64,000 nucleotides of DNA from Trebouxia sp. TZW2008 (Eukaryota; Chlorophyta; Trebouxiophyceae; Trebouxiales; Trebouxiaceae): positions 48,547 to 112,546 of the forward strand of contig BDIU01000245.1 in the NCBI GenBank assembly GCA_002118135.1, written 5' to 3'. Below, piece by piece: positions 1 through 12,110 of this stretch (within the stretch, counting starts at the first letter, position 1; each line of letters begins with the position of its first letter). The position numbers were made by a program, and so were the translations under genes. The notes below the pieces were generated by a model. The model saw only the letters and a program-made list of their open reading frames with translations, made no database searches and had not been told where the DNA came from.

Positions 1-350
1 AGAGATTGTGACTGAGCAAGGTCAGGAATATGACTCGTCTCACATGATCATCATGTGCAAACCCACAACATGCATTGCATCATCTATTGCATCATCATGT
101 TTGTGGACAGCGTCACAGACCACGCGCTATAAGGGCTGCATAAGATGCAAGAAATTGTCACCGAGCAAGGTCAGGATCTGACTCATCTCATGTGATCATC
201 CTGTGCAAACCTGCAAGATGCATTTTATGATGAAGTTTGGCATTAACATCACAGGCATGCTGTGCAAGGGCTGCATAAGATGCAAGAAATTGTCATTGGG
301 CAAGGTCAGAATTTGACTTATTCCACACAACCAGCCTGTGCAAACATACA
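1..350 (+). repeat. Three tandem degenerate copies of an exon 3' edge
   Basis: Three units of roughly 120-140 bp share a core reading AAGATGCAAGAAATTGTC followed by a CAAG|GTCAG donor-like site, seen near 1-30, 138-170 and 267-310. Read on the + strand the core codes KMQEIVTEQ and then a donor. This looks like one exon end that was duplicated with its splice site. The real exon may lie off the left edge of the window. No other gene is visible in this stretch. Confidence 0.6.
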
Positions 351-837
351 AGACAGAGTGTCAGCTGTCTAACTGTCACTGCTGTGACAACAACAGGTTT
401 ACGCCACTGGCTGCGCACCAGTTTTGACCAAGAATCACATTGGAGTCCTCATTCACTTTCTATACAAAGGCACTGACATTGCCTGTATAGGACTGAATAT
501 CTGGCATTCATGCGCGGGATTCATCCTCGTACAGACAGCGTCAATGCCTTTGTATTGAAATTTCATGAGCACTTCGATGTACTTCTTGCTCAGAACTGCT
601 GCGCAGACAATGACGTAAGCAGATTGTTTTTGCATCTTGTTTCGCCTCCTTGATACAGGGTCTGCAAGCTCAGTCAGCCTCTGCTTCTTTGCATAACTGC
701 AAGCTGCATATTGCTGCCAAGTCTTTGTGGGAGCACCTCAGCTGTGCATATGCATGCGCTTTGCAGACAGAACTTCAGCCCTGCACATTTACCACTTGCA
801 GCATAATGTGCAACAAATATCAGCACGGCTCTCAACA

Positions 838-1240
838 TTGCTATCATCATCATTGCCACAGATACACTCATCATCATCGCCATAGTTATGCTCATTGTCA
901 TTGTTGTCATGATTGTTGTTGTTCTGCAGACAAACCGACCGACATGCAAATGAACCAGCCTATCTGGTTTGTTGAGGACGACTATCTGGTTTGTTGAGGA
1001 CGACAAATTGATGCCAGTGAAGAGGGCAAGATTGTTGTCATTGTTGTTGTTGTCATGATTGTTGTTGCTCTGCAGACAGACAGACCAACATGCAGATGAA
1101 CCAGCCTGTCTGGTTTGTTGAGGACAGCAAATTGATGGCCAGTGACGAGGGGAAGAAGAAGCTGCAGGAAGTGGCTGATGCAAACTCCAAATCTTCATCA
1201 CGTTTGACCATTCTTCATGGCGGTGACTTTGACAAGGCAA
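838..1240 (+). CDS. Candidate internal exon(s) of an unrecognised + strand gene, with duplicated segments
   Basis: An open stretch at about 1100-1239 encodes a charged segment containing SDEGKKKLQEVADANSKSS and LTILHGGDFDK, and ends at a GC-type donor (ACAAG|GCAAGC). The segment with CTGGTTTGTTGAGGAC occurs three times (near 962, 982 and 1108), and a (CAT/CAC)-rich and (TTG)-rich tract precedes it. It could be an upstream exon of the gene ending at 2593, but no phase-consistent join was found. I do not recognise the family. Confidence 0.25.
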
Positions 1241-1743
1241 GCCCCTGCATGAAGCACCACTTGTTGCGTCGATTGCAATGAGTATGTGCATATACGCATA
1301 CCGTTGTATGGCAAGAACCCACTGTTGAGACCATTGGTCAACTTCAAGGTTCAGAGTTGCTGTGGCTGCTGCATTGAGAGCAGCATTTCCAAGCTGCCTC
1401 TATGAATTAAGGCTCCCGTTATGATGCCCAACACTGTAGAGTCTTACACAGTCAAAAGCCAACACAACAAGGTGTTACTGTTTGGTGCAGTTTTAGATGT
1501 TGTGACAGAAACTTTGTTGATTCTTGTTGTACGACTCCTGCAAGCCATGTCCTTGCAAGTTGTCTCATGAATAGACCAAGTCTGCATCAGCATACAATGT
1601 ACATTGTGCGATGTTTACGAGGCACGGGCAGCAAGTGCTTATTTTGTCAGTTGTGTATCTGCTGATTATTGATCCATCAATCTGCGCTTGACAACTACCT
1701 GCAAATGCAGTTGCAACACACTTGTCATTGATCACACATGCAG

Positions 1744-2593
1744 GTCAAGAAGTCAGTGACAGATTTTGCCAAGACGCTAGACAAGCCTTCAAATGAAAAG
1801 GTGGCTGCCGATGAGGGTGTATACTACCTTGTCAGTCCTGATGGCTACTATGCTCAGGCTTTTGGCCATGACGAAGATGCAACTGCAATTGCACATGCGG
1901 TAAGCTTTAATGTCACCCACCATCTCAGTCATGACTTTTGTGTGAACTTGTGGTAGCTCGACAGCTTTGCCTTGTATGATAGCAGCTGCTGAGGCCATGT
2001 TGAAGGTGCAACTGCAATCGCACATGCGGTAAGCTGTATCTCCCCACTTGCCACCTGTTTTTAACAGCTTTGTGCACCATCTTTGCAGCTTGACACATGC
2101 TCAGGCATCGGGCCATGATGAAGATGCAACTGCCATCGCACATGCAGTAAGCTTTACTGCCAGCACCACTTGATTCATGAATTGTGTGCAAATTTGTTGT
2201 AGCTAGACAGCTTTGCCTTGTATGGCAGCGGCTGCTGTGACATATGTATAGCATTTGGCCATGATGAAGATGCAACTGCAATTGCACATGCGGTCAGCTG
2301 CACTGCCCCAATTGCCACCTATGTTCCACAGCTTTGTGCACGGTGTTTGCAGCTTGACAAGCCAAGGTCTGTATGGAGAATACAGCTGCTGAGATTTGCA
2401 CTCAGTGTGCAATTCTGTTGCAAAGAGGATTATTGTGTCGTGTGCAACTGACTGCGCTGGTGACCCAGGGCGAAGCGTACACAATCTGAGCACCATGTCC
2501 TGTTGTGTGCAGATCGCAGCACAAGTCAAGCTGTACAAGAATCGCAACCCTGGCTGGCATGGACCCAAGAGGATCGTGAAGCGCGCGGGCTGA
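1744..2593 (+). CDS. 3' end of a gene resembling the C-terminus of SCO1/SenC (thioredoxin-fold) proteins
   Basis: Two exons join in phase: 1744-1899 (after CATGCAG, 52 codons, ending GCG|GTAAGC) and 2513-2593 (after TGTGTGCAG, 26 codons and TGA). The segment YYLVSPDGYYAQAFGHDED resembles the YLVGPDGEFVDYFGQN region near the end of SCO1-type copper chaperones for cytochrome oxidase. The tail KLYKNRNPGWHGPKRIVKRA is basic. The CxxxC copper site would lie in upstream exons that I could not identify, so the family call is weak; another thioredoxin-fold protein is possible. The intron is filled with copies of the first exon's 3' edge. Confidence 0.4.
1858..2300 (+). repeat. Four copies of the exon edge coding GHDEDATAIAHA plus donor
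   Basis: The exon end at 1864-1899 with its GTAAGC donor is followed by three diverged copies (about 1994-2035, 2108-2152, 2258-2298), each reading GATGCAACTGC(A/C)AT(T/C)GCACATGC and then G(T/C)AAGC or GTCAGC. Between them are repeated GCTTGAC/CTAGACAGCTTTG segments. Each unit spans the end of the exon and the start of the intron, at about 120-140 bp spacing. Confidence 0.8.
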
Positions 2594-3159
2594 GTCTTTT
2601 ACAAATTCGCAAAAATCATGTGTGGCTTGTTGCCAGTCTGATCATGCCAATGCTGACCATGTGTGCTGTTCAAGCCTGATTAGCGTAGCCTCTCTCCTTG
2701 TCTTGTCAATATTCCCCAGCATGCCTCGATGCAGCCTCAATGCAGTAATTTGTTCCAGATATGCTGTTTTGAGTGCTGAAACGTCACAGAGCATCAGTGC
2801 AACAGTATTGCAGCAAAACCTTGGTCTGGTGACATGAACTTGCAGTGAGTAGCTATAGCTAGAATGAGGTTCGAAATCACCGCAGCATGCTAATAAAGTG
2901 GAACTGCAAGTAGCCCGCAGGGCAGTGGAGCAAATGATGAGTGTGATGCAGTGTGTAATGCGTTTATTAAGATGATACTAAGGCTTGAGTCGTATGCTGG
3001 ATACTTTCATGCCCTAGTCATATAGCGTTGCATCGATCACATTGGCTATTGCATAGACCGGCAGCTGCTGCCAAGCAAAGGTGGTGCATTGCCTAAGGCA
3101 ATCTGCCTTGCCAAGTTTCAGTCTGTTCGTGCGTGTGTACAAGCTGCTCGTCGTTTCGC

Positions 3160-3600
3160 TCTGCACTTTCCTAGATCGCCGCGATCGATGCAGATGTTCT
3201 GCTGCCGAGCTCGCAATTGAACCTTGTCACGACGCGCTGTCTCCAGAACGAGAGACTAGCCGGTCGGTTAAGCAGCTGTGATTGCATAGGTGATCTCAGC
3301 AACGCCATGCGACGTGCGAAGCAATAGTAAAAACCCCGTCTTTGGCAGGTCATGCGCCTGTCGGACGGTCAAAATGCTGGACGCAATTCTATGCTCGGCA
3401 GCGCATATATCTGCAGTCCCTATTGACAGGGACACCAGGTTGCCCAAGAAGCGGCATGCACCAGGCTGTGCGGGCCGCAGACAAAGGGGACCTTTGACTT
3501 CAAGGTGTATCTCAGCAACCTTCTCCAGCATCAAGCTTAATTGCGCGCCGACATTCGCTGTCACCGGCAGATCTTACCTGCAAACATACGGCAACCAACA
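3160..3600 (+). promoter_or_regulatory. CpG-dense 5' region of the TauD-like gene
   Basis: CG dinucleotides are frequent here (CGCCGCGATCG, GCGCGCCGACATTCG and others), while the surrounding sequence is CpG-poor and TG/CA-rich. It covers the proposed start codon at 3374 and first exon. Similar dense patches mark the proposed 5' ends of genes A, B, C and D. No TATA box is obvious. Judged by eye, not computed. The stretch 2594-3160 upstream shows no gene. Confidence 0.5.
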
Positions 3601-6332
3601 AGTATGTATCACCCACTCTTCAGCTATTCTGAATGTGCTGTTGACTAAGTATGCACAGACATTGCAGTGCCCACTTGTGTGAGTCTTGATGCGCTCAAAA
3701 GGAATGCTGAGCTATCGTGACTAGTCTGATACTGCTGCCTGCCCCCAAGATCTCATTTCACTTCAGGCAAACACTTTGAAAGCATTAATACCATCACACG
3801 TCCCAGGAGCAACCTCAGATCTCATTGCAGCCTTCACCTGTGCTGGGTCTTCTCTCAAGCCCTATGAAAGTGGACATGACGCCAGGCAGCTTATTGATCA
3901 GCACCTGCCCAGTTGCAAAGCCATGTTCCTACAGAACCTGCCTCTATTTCACCCTGAAGTATGCGCTGCCTTTGTGGACGGATTGGGGTATAGCCATATG
4001 TCCTTTGAGCCACCAGGTGCTGGGCGTGCCAAGGCAAGCTCACAAACTTGATGTTTTTTCCAAGAGATGCCCAGCATGGTCACAATGAAGATGCAGGAGT
4101 ACAGTTTCATATCTGTAGTCTTTGACATCTCTAAGCTTTGCTAGAGGCTTCCTGGATGCTTATATGAAAGATGTGCTGGGGCAACAGGTCTGAAGTGGAG
4201 TGCATTGTGCAATGGCCCTCTTCCTTAGCATGGAGCCTCGCAAAGATGTTGTGGAAAGTCCCTGAGCTGCTGACAGCAGCTTTCTGTTATCCATGCAGCA
4301 AGTGACCAGATGAATGCACTGTGGTTCAATGATAGTGCTGCAGAAACAATACATTCCGCTCCTCCGAAGCTGTACTTGTTGCAACCCTTTGCGCTTCACC
4401 AAGTGTTGCAATGCAGATAGGGGCCCTTGATGCAGCGACTACAATACCCGGCAATTTACTGTTAGACCTACACAATGAGCTTTCGTACAACCCAAAACCA
4501 GTCAACAAGATCCTGCTGCTGTGCTTGGAAGCAGCAGAGCAAGGAGGAGAGAATCTACTGGGCAGAAATGCTGACGTCACAAACTATTTGGCTCCGGCAA
4601 CACTACACACTTTTGAGCAGAAGGGCGGGGTCAGGTGTGCATCCTGTCACATGGCTGACAGCAAACATTGTCTGCACATGAATGATAATAATGTGACTGA
4701 GCGTGTGATTACAGTTAACCCTGCACTGCATGTATGCGCTGAATCACAACACATGCATCAAAAACTGCAGTATGTATTCTATGTGCCTACAAGCTCGCTG
4801 CGCATGCCAACTGCTCTCACATACAGAATTTTATCAGGCCTGCCTGTGACTTTGTGACAGCTTTGCAATGTCTCTGTATCTATACATCGTCAGCGACAAT
4901 CAAGTGACAATGTGTTGCAGCTCAGGTATGTAAGAAGGTACCATGCACCCAACTCTGAGCCCAAGTATGCAATGTCATGGCAGGAACGGACAGGGTACAG
5001 CACTCCCGACGCCGCCGCCCAGGTGAGCTGTTCTGTTGTAATGTGCTGTGTCGTCATGCAGTAAAAGTATCAGAGCATGGTTCCAAGAGGGGCTGTGTGT
5101 AGACATACACAAGTGTCTGAGCTTGTCTGACAAACCACGCACTGACTCATTTTGAGCACGTGTCTGACTGCGACAAGCACGCTCACTAGAATAGAGTCTA
5201 GTTATGTCTGTATGCCCATGAGCAGCAACCGTTGCCCTGCTTCTTTGTTCAGACATGAGGCATTCTGCAGGCATGCTGTGATTATCATAACATGAGCAGT
5301 TGATACATCGAAACTGCTTTTGAGCTGAAGATGCCCCACTGCAGATGCACGCTTTCCCCTGACCAACACATTCATCAACACTGCAAATGCTCATCAATGT
5401 CAACAACCGTCGGTCTTGCAGCTTTTTGCAAACAGCAGCTGCAACAGCTGCAACAGCTGAAGTTGGGTTCGTAATTCTATATTGCAGCACTGGCTAGACC
5501 TGGGCTTCCAAGAGGTCAGCTTTGCAACTGATGGCAGCCTGATAGTGGCCAACACGCAGCCTGCCTGCATTCAGCAGCGCAATGGCACAGAGGTGTTTTT
5601 CAACATGGCCAGAATTGCTGCTGCTGGAGCTCCACGTGACCTGCTGCCCTTTCAAGTAACGTATGGCAATGGACAGCCCATCGAGCAAGCTATCCTGGAT
5701 GATATCTTGCAGGCGCAATGGCGTGCCACGTGAGTCGTTTTACACAGGCTTTCAACTGGGTTTCAACAGCTTTTGTGCTGTTAGTCAATGATCTCAAGAC
5801 AGATTCCCAAAACTGCACTGACAAGCAAGCTCTGGGAGATTGCCAAGATCACGTATCGCAGCAGCACGCAAGCAAGCGGTCGGTCTGCGAATTACCTGTT
5901 GGTCTGATGATGAACATAAATGCACTTTGGAGAATTATGTCACAAGTGGCTGTATGTGATTGCTTCTGCACAGCTTGCATTGATGCAATTTATGATGCGG
6001 TGCCACTTCAGGCAAATGTACACATGCCCAATAGCTTTTGTTGCTGCATCAAGTGGGTCAATCTGCTTGGCAGTCGCAATACCACGATGTCACAATGTAT
6101 GCCCTGTGAGCACAGCTGTTTATGCGCAGCCTGTGTACGCAAACTCAGTTGCAAAAATGGTTGGGAATGAGTTCTGTTGGCTACTTGAGAATCTTTCTGT
6201 TCTGTACGCAGATTTGCGCTACCGCTGCAGCCTGGTGACATGCTGGTGTTGGACAACCATGCTTTCATGCATGGACGCTTGCCTTACAAAGGCACCAAAC
6301 GGAAGCTTGTCACAGTCCTAACAGAGAATTGA
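3374..6332 (+). CDS. TauD/TfdA-family Fe(II)/2-oxoglutarate dioxygenase (At3g21360-like)
   Basis: Exons: 3374-3601, 3767-4033 (GC donor), about 4345-4634 (5' edge unresolved), 4926-5022, 5488-5729 and 6212-6332 (TGA). The N-terminus from 3374 is basic and Ser/Ala-rich like an organelle transit peptide. The dioxygenase fold then follows: MFLQNLPLFHP (the usual LFRGFP position), DLHNELSYNP (His-x-Glu iron ligands), KILLLCLEAAEQGGENLL, YVRRYHAP, SWQERTGYSTPD, and near the end DNHAFMHGRLPYKGTKRKL, which holds the distal iron His and the Arg that binds 2-oxoglutarate. Family members hydroxylate small substrates; the substrate here is unknown. The joins 4634/4926, 5022/5488 and 5729/6212 are in phase. 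The join from 4033 into the third exon is off by one base, so a small exon or alternative boundary is missing there. Confidence 0.82.
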
Positions 6333-6623
6333 GCTTGATGAAATTGGTGATCAAGGGGCACCATTCTGGCAATTTCCACAAATTGTGTTTGTTGAGTCTG
6401 TATCAGTGATTCAGCTGATCAATCTCGAGCCTTGACGGATGATGATGCAGCTGTGAATACATTTCAAGAAGACTTCCAATCGCATAGTGTCGTTTGCCAT
6501 GTGAAGAGGAAGAATGGTTTCCTGCGATTTCAAGAGCATGGCAGTCCCGAATGCAATCCCTGAATTCATATGGCATCAGCAGGCTGTCCAAAGCACAGAA
6601 AAGTTTGACGCGCTGATATGCAG

Positions 6624-9600
6624 CGCCTCGGCTTCAGCTAAGGTTGCTGAAGCGGTCGAGATTTGCCTGCCGGGTGTCCTACTGGCTCCTGGAAGTTGAG
6701 GTCCGTCGAGCTTTGTCGGTAGATGCGTAAGGTAAGCTTTACTTTCACAGCTGCAGTTTGGCTTTGCTTGCTCGCAAGCATGCCTTCAACGGTGGCAAGG
6801 TGGTGATGCAGCACAGTCCGTTGCAAAGCTCCCATCATCTCAACGACTAGTGCAGGCTTTGGCTGTGCGTGAGCTTGAGTCTTGCTGAACAGTTTTCTCT
6901 GATTGGTGCAGACTGTGACTGCAGTGGAGATGGAACACCCTGACGAATTGGCGAATAGGACAGAGGTAAGCAAAACGATTTGGCACATCGCTTTGTTTGA
7001 CGCGGTTGTATGGTGCTGCACTGCGCTGCAGAGTCCTTGTCAGGCAGGGTTGTTACAACTGTATATACCAGGCAGTCATTTTGAGCTTGCCAGGTTGCTG
7101 TCGGCTTGAGCTTCCTTATATTGTATAAGCATGAGTGTGTGGACTGCAGGTGTGGTCAGAGTCAGCTGGCAATGCTGGCTACGAATCTGATGACAACTCT
7201 CAAGATGGATTCAGCTACAGCACTGCCAACAGCACTGATGGCTCTGTCTCAGATGATCTCAGTTATGATGCCTCTCTGTCCAGCCTTGAATCTGACACAT
7301 ATGCCAATGACTCTGGTCCCAGTCCTCATCCGTGGGCAGAACCCCACGCTCATGACTTCTTCTGCGAGTCTGGGGATGAGATCCCTGTGTTGTGCGTTGA
7401 TGATCAGTCATGGAGACCAGCACAGGTCTTTGAGGTTGATGCCACATCTGTCAGCCTACATTTCCCATGTGAGCCTCACTGCTCTTTTTGACTTCGTAAC
7501 CCTAGGTGCATGCCAATTGCGGGATGTCATCAGGCTTGTACACTGTATGAGATTGCGCGCGCAACACATGGTGATACATGGCAAGTTTGGTCCAGCCAAA
7601 GGCATGTAAGGCTGCTGCATGAAAGTACATTCCATGCTTTGACCCTGCAACATCATCAGCTGAAGTCTGGCAGCTGGTGATAGCCTGTGGCTGCACATCA
7701 AGATCGCAAAAGGTTGCATGTGCTAATTTGTGCAACGGCAGCCTTCACCTGCTTGCCATCTGAACCAGCAAAGATGTCGATTCTGGGCATCAAACGATCT
7801 TATGAAACAAACACAACTATGCTGATGTCGTGTGGTGTCATAGTTGTCATTGTGTACATGCTTGCTGTTGAGGCTGTGTGATCCTGCTAGGTGCATACAT
7901 AAGCCATGAACTGCTTCCAATCAACTTATGTCAAAACCCATCTCGTGCTGCCTAAAAATAACTACCAACTTACTCAGATTTCTGCACGTGACTGTTTTCC
8001 TATTGATTCTATGGTGTGATGTTTGGTGCAGTGCGTGCTGGCATGGTACCTATCAGAGTAGAGAAAACCTCCAGACTGCTGTGGAGGGGTGATGACATTA
8101 GCATGCATGGGATTTGTGACCCATCACAGAGCAGACCTGATCACTGGGTAGTGGGTCTAGAAGAGTGGGTCGTCCAGATGACAGCCAATGAGCCTCAGAA
8201 GACACTGCCACGCAAGTTTGCTGAGAGGGGTGAGTAGCATCCACGGCTTGCATGACCTGCAACATGTTCTGGAGGGGTCATGATTTCTGCATGCATGACA
8301 TTTGTGACCCATCACAGAGCAGATTTGTTCCCTAGGTGGTGAGTCTAGACGAGAGGGTTATACAGATGACGGCTAATGAGACTCAAAAGACACTCCCTCT
8401 CAAGTTTACCGAGAGAGGTCAGGAGCATTGCTTAGCTGCATGACTTGAAATCTGTCTATGATTGAGCCTCCATCATCATCAACCCATGGGTATGCCCTTG
8501 AAGCTGAGTCGCAAGTGAAGAGCATATGCAGTGAACATGGCAGGCTCCATTTTGGCGAACGCAATGCATTGTCTGTGCCAATGTCAATGTGAACCGTCAT
8601 CATCTCCCAAGCAGCAGCGCCTCTTGCTTTGGCTGGCGTGCTGCAAGGACCAGCCGCAGCTAGCTGATAAGCATTGCTGGGTCCATGTGGCAACAAATAA
8701 CATGTTTGTTGATGCATTGGTTGATTTATTGATGGAGCATTTGCAGAATCAAATTTGTCCGGCATGTCAGGGGTGGATGATGACATGTGCCAAGGCACAA
8801 CGGCTGCAGTAACAACAGGCAGCTCAATGACCACCAGTCAGTGCAGGTTCAAGTCAGTGTGGCAGACAAAGGACTCAGTTCAGGCCTAGCAGTAGTTTCA
8901 GGTCATTGGCGGCTGATGACCCATGCCAAAGCACAATGGCTGCAGTAACAACAGGCAGCTCAATGACCACCAGTCAGTGTGTGCAAGTTCAAGTCAGTGT
9001 TGCAGACAAAGGACTCAATTCAGGCCTAGCAGTAGTTTCAGGTCATTGGCAGCTGATGACCCATGCCAAAGCACAGTAGCTGCAGTAACAACAGGCAGCT
9101 CAATGACCACCAGTCAGTGTGTGCAGGCCTAAGTCAGTCTGGCAGGCCTAGCTTCATGCCAAGAAGTACCTTTGAGCCAAAAGATGGCTTCAGGCCGTTG
9201 TTAGATGCAGCTGATTGACCAGTTGTGTGCATGTGCAGGCTCAAGACCTGGCAGGCAAAGGACTTACTGCAGGCCTAGGGTTAGTTTCAGGTCATTGCTG
9301 GACGATGACACGTGCCAGGGCATAATGGGTGCAGCCATGACATGCAGCTTGAAGATCAGCGTTGAGTGTGTACAGGCTCAAATCTGTCTGGCAGGCCTAG
9401 CTGCATGCTAGAAAGGACCTTTGAGCCAAAGAATAGCTTCAGGCCATTGGTGAAGGCAGCTGATTGACCAGTTGTGTGCATATGCAGGCCCAAGTCAACC
9501 TGGCAGGCAAAGGACTCACTTCAGGCCTAGGACTAGCTTCAGACCCTTGGTAGATGATGACACATGCCAGGGCACAATGGCTGCAGCAGGAGCCTTGGTG

Positions 9601-11318
9601 GAGTTGCAGAACCCTGATGATGCCCAACAGAAGCCAATGATCAGGGGTACTGCATCTGCTGCATCTGCTCGACACATAAACACTAGCATAGCGTCCATGA
9701 AGTTGGACCTTTATTTGAGGCCTAATGACCTTGAATTCAGCCCGCAGTTCCTGCTTTTGGAGCTAGCACAACCCATACAAGCTGCCTCTGGCACAAACAG
9801 CACCAGTGTGCTTCCTGGCCGATTTTTTTTGCAGAATTGTTTGCGCCATCATCTACGATCAGATGTAGAATGTGGATGATGCTCAAAGAGACTGTTTATC
9901 AGCATATGTCCACTTGCTGTTCATCAACGTGTCAGGGCTGTATCATTTCACGCTTGAGCCTGCTCTGCCACTACGGGATTCAAACCTCTATCCGCCTTTC
10001 TTGCACAAAGGTTTTGATGATGGGTGTTGATGTTGTCAAGTACCCATCCGCTGACACCTATGATGTTGTGCTGCAGTGAAGAGAGGGCGTCCTGCATCAG
10101 CAGAGGCTGCACGTCCAGTTCGTCCAAGGCACATGGCAGATGCAGGCCATGACTTTTTCCTGCACCGCAAAGACAAAGTACGCACAGACTGGGCAAATGC
10201 TCACAGCCCTGCAAGATCTGCAATACATCAAGATTTCATCAAGTCCAGACCCGCAAGCTTCTCAAGAGAATACATACAGACCTGCGCAGAGGTATGCCAT
10301 CTGTGCAGGCTGAGCATTTGAGCTGCTCATTGAGACAGCGTCCAGTTGCCCCAAACATTGGAAAGAGTGTTCAATAAGCTGTCGATAAAGAAACAGCTGT
10401 GGAGCCTTTCACATTTAAGAAATCTTTCCACAATGGCTCAGCCATTTACATAAAGGGTAAAAGGGTTGCGGATCAATACATCAAAACCCAAATCTCAAAA
10501 CAGTGCTCAGCCCTGCAGCAATGCTCAGGAGACAGTGTGCAAAGCAGCAATCCGCTGACAGCTTGCAATAAGGCTGTTACTGTTGTCGTTTGGTGTGATG
10601 ACGTACAAAATTGTGCAGGCCAAGCTTTTGAGCTGCTCTTGTGGCTTGTGTCCAGTTGTCTGCGTGTTATCAAATCCACCTGCCTCCACCGCTCTCAGCT
10701 TTGGAGCAATGCTCAGCAGACACTGTGCAAAGCAGCATTTGGCTGGCAGTTCGCAATGCGATCGACATTGGTGCGTTTGCCAATTGCACTGACACATGCA
10801 ACTTTGCAAAGAAAGCCACACTTGGGGCCGCTCAGTCATGGAGCAAGCTTGAAACGCAATGTGCAAAGCAGCATGAGTCCAGCACCCTGCACTGTTGCTG
10901 CGTTTGCAACTGGCTTCATCTGATGCACTAACCTACACCATTATGCAGAAAGTGATCCCAGATAGGCGTCTTGAGCCTTGGAGCGATCCTCAGCAGCCCA
11001 TGCACAAAGCAGCATGGGCTCGAGTGGCATATGAGTTGCTACTACTGCCAACTGCTATAACTGACAAACACAGCTATGCAGAGCAAGGCAACTTGTGGCA
11101 GTTCAGCCTTTCAGCCAGGAATGCTTAGCCGGCAATGTGTAGAGCAGCTTGCAACAGAATTGTTGCGGCACTCCCAGCTATTGCCGTGTGCCTTAATGAC
11201 ATATGTGGTTGTGCAGAAAATGATCCCGGACAGGCGTCTTGAGCCTGGTCCTTTGGATGCAATCATGGCGCTGTTGGAAAAGGATGACAATGAGGTCGAG
11301 ACAGCAACCCTGCTGTAA
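6624..11318 (+). CDS. Unrecognised multi-exon gene: acidic Ser/Asp tract, Tudor/agenet-like strand, AT-hook
   Basis: Exons supported by splice sites and phase: 6624-6700, 6912-6965, 7150-7468 and 8032-8229, then a gap, then 10077-10291 and 11217-11318 (TAA). The 7150 exon is rich in Ser, Asp and Asn, then reads VLCVDDQSWRPAQVFEVDA, which resembles the strand of Tudor/agenet/chromo-barrel readers. The 8032 exon continues with AGMVPIRVEKTSRLLWRGDD. The 10077 exon opens with KRGRPASAE, an AT-hook core, and has HDFFLHRKDKVRTDW. The tail is LDAIMALLEKDDNEVETATL. A nuclear, chromatin- or DNA-associated protein is my inference. Exons between 8229 and 10077 are unresolved because the region is tandemly repeated. 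It begins about 290 bp after the dioxygenase stop, and upstream exons may be missing. Confidence 0.45.
8080..8425 (+). repeat. Two copies of the exon encoding MTANEPQKTLPRKFAERG
   Basis: The exon segment around 8085-8229 is followed by a diverged copy at about 8270-8418. Shared blocks include CTGGAGGGGT, TTTGTGACCCATCACAGAGCAGA and AGACACT, and the copy again ends in a donor-like AGAGAG|GTCAGG. The copy has stops in frame in its first half, so it is probably an intronic relic of the exon's 3' edge. Confidence 0.7.
8779..9600 (+). repeat. Tandem array of about 135-141 bp units
   Basis: Units begin at 8779, 8914 and 9055 (GATGAC...), and more diverged units follow near 9195-9310 and 9440-9560. 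The shared core is GGCTGCAGTAACAACAGGCAGCTCAATGACCACCAG plus CAGACAAAGGACT and CAGGCCTAG. Each unit carries an acceptor-like GGCTGCAG, and the last one leads into an open segment at about 9590-9835 (LYLRPNDLEFSP). This is consistent with repeated duplication of an exon 5' edge within the + strand gene. Confidence 0.75.
9590..9835 (+). CDS. Candidate exon within the AT-hook gene region
   Basis: After the acceptor-like GGCTGCAG ending the last tandem unit, a frame stays open through ELQNPDDAQQKPMIRGTA and MKLDLYLRPNDLEFSPQF to LPGR near 9825. The donor is not clear and phase with the exons at 8229 and 10077 could not be fixed. I do not recognise the domain; similarity of LYLRP to other proteins is too short to use. 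Confidence 0.3.
10480..11216 (+). repeat. Degenerate tandem units carrying the last-exon acceptor region
   Basis: At least five units of about 120-150 bp contain CAGCAG.C..TGTGCAAAGCAGCA-like blocks (near 10540, 10730, 10860, 11000, 11135) and GGAGC(A/G)AT-CTCAGC. The block AAA(G/A)TGATCCC(A/G)GA(T/C)AGGCGTCTTGAGCC appears at 10948 and again at 11217, where it begins the terminal exon. The upstream copy therefore duplicates the 5' edge of the last exon with its acceptor. Confidence 0.7.
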
Positions 11319-12110
11319 AGGGAACTCTGTTGTCTTCACCTTTATGACTCAAGGTAAGCTGTCTGACCATCATGATCAAGCTGTAGGCTTGTTGTGCATG
11401 CAACAGGAAACATACGTTGCCGTGGCTGCGCATACACATTGAAGCCCTTGTGAGTGGAAGCAGTCCAGGACCGCACCTCATGTTGACAGTATCATTCCTT
11501 GCACCAGGATAGTCCTGCGCATGTTGGTTCTGCCATGCCGATCAAAGAGACACACGCATTTGCCGTCATGTAGCAAGTGCATGCGACCACCTGGTGACCA
11601 ACATGATGAAACTCAGGATCTCAACGCCTGCTGCAAAAGCTGTGTGTTGCATGCTGTTATTGCTTTGTCTGTGCTATGCATGCAGGCAAACAGAGAACTT
11701 CTTTCTTGAACATTGAGGTAGCGACTGGTCAATCAGGCAGACGCTTGATGTATGGCAGAATCAGTATACCACGCCATGATTGAGCTGTGACCTGATCATC
11801 AAGCAGCACACATCCTTCTGTATAGTCATTTTGGACCAGCCAAGTGTCGGACTGTCTTGCAATAGCTGTATCAGCATGTAACTGAAATGTGACAATTCCC
11901 TACATGCCATGACTTGATTGCACCAAACAGACTTGCGTACAACTCGACCAGGCAAATCAGAAACATGCTTACAGACATGCTGACGAGTACAACTCCTGCA
12001 ATGTAAGCATGGCTACAGCTGAAGAGAATTTCTTTCTTGCATGATGGCCGTGAGTGTAGCTCCTGACTTTCATCATGCCAACTGCAATGCATCTATGTCG
12101 TTTGGATACC

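Noticed and set aside
2860..2880. T-loop-like GGTTCGAAATC suggesting a tRNA
   Set aside because: The stem does not pair and no anticodon arm, D-loop or acceptor stem could be folded around it.
8779..9600. CRISPR-like array of regularly spaced repeats
   Set aside because: Whole units are repeated without unique spacers, the units are 135-141 bp and carry splice-acceptor-like ends, and the context is a eukaryotic multi-exon gene.
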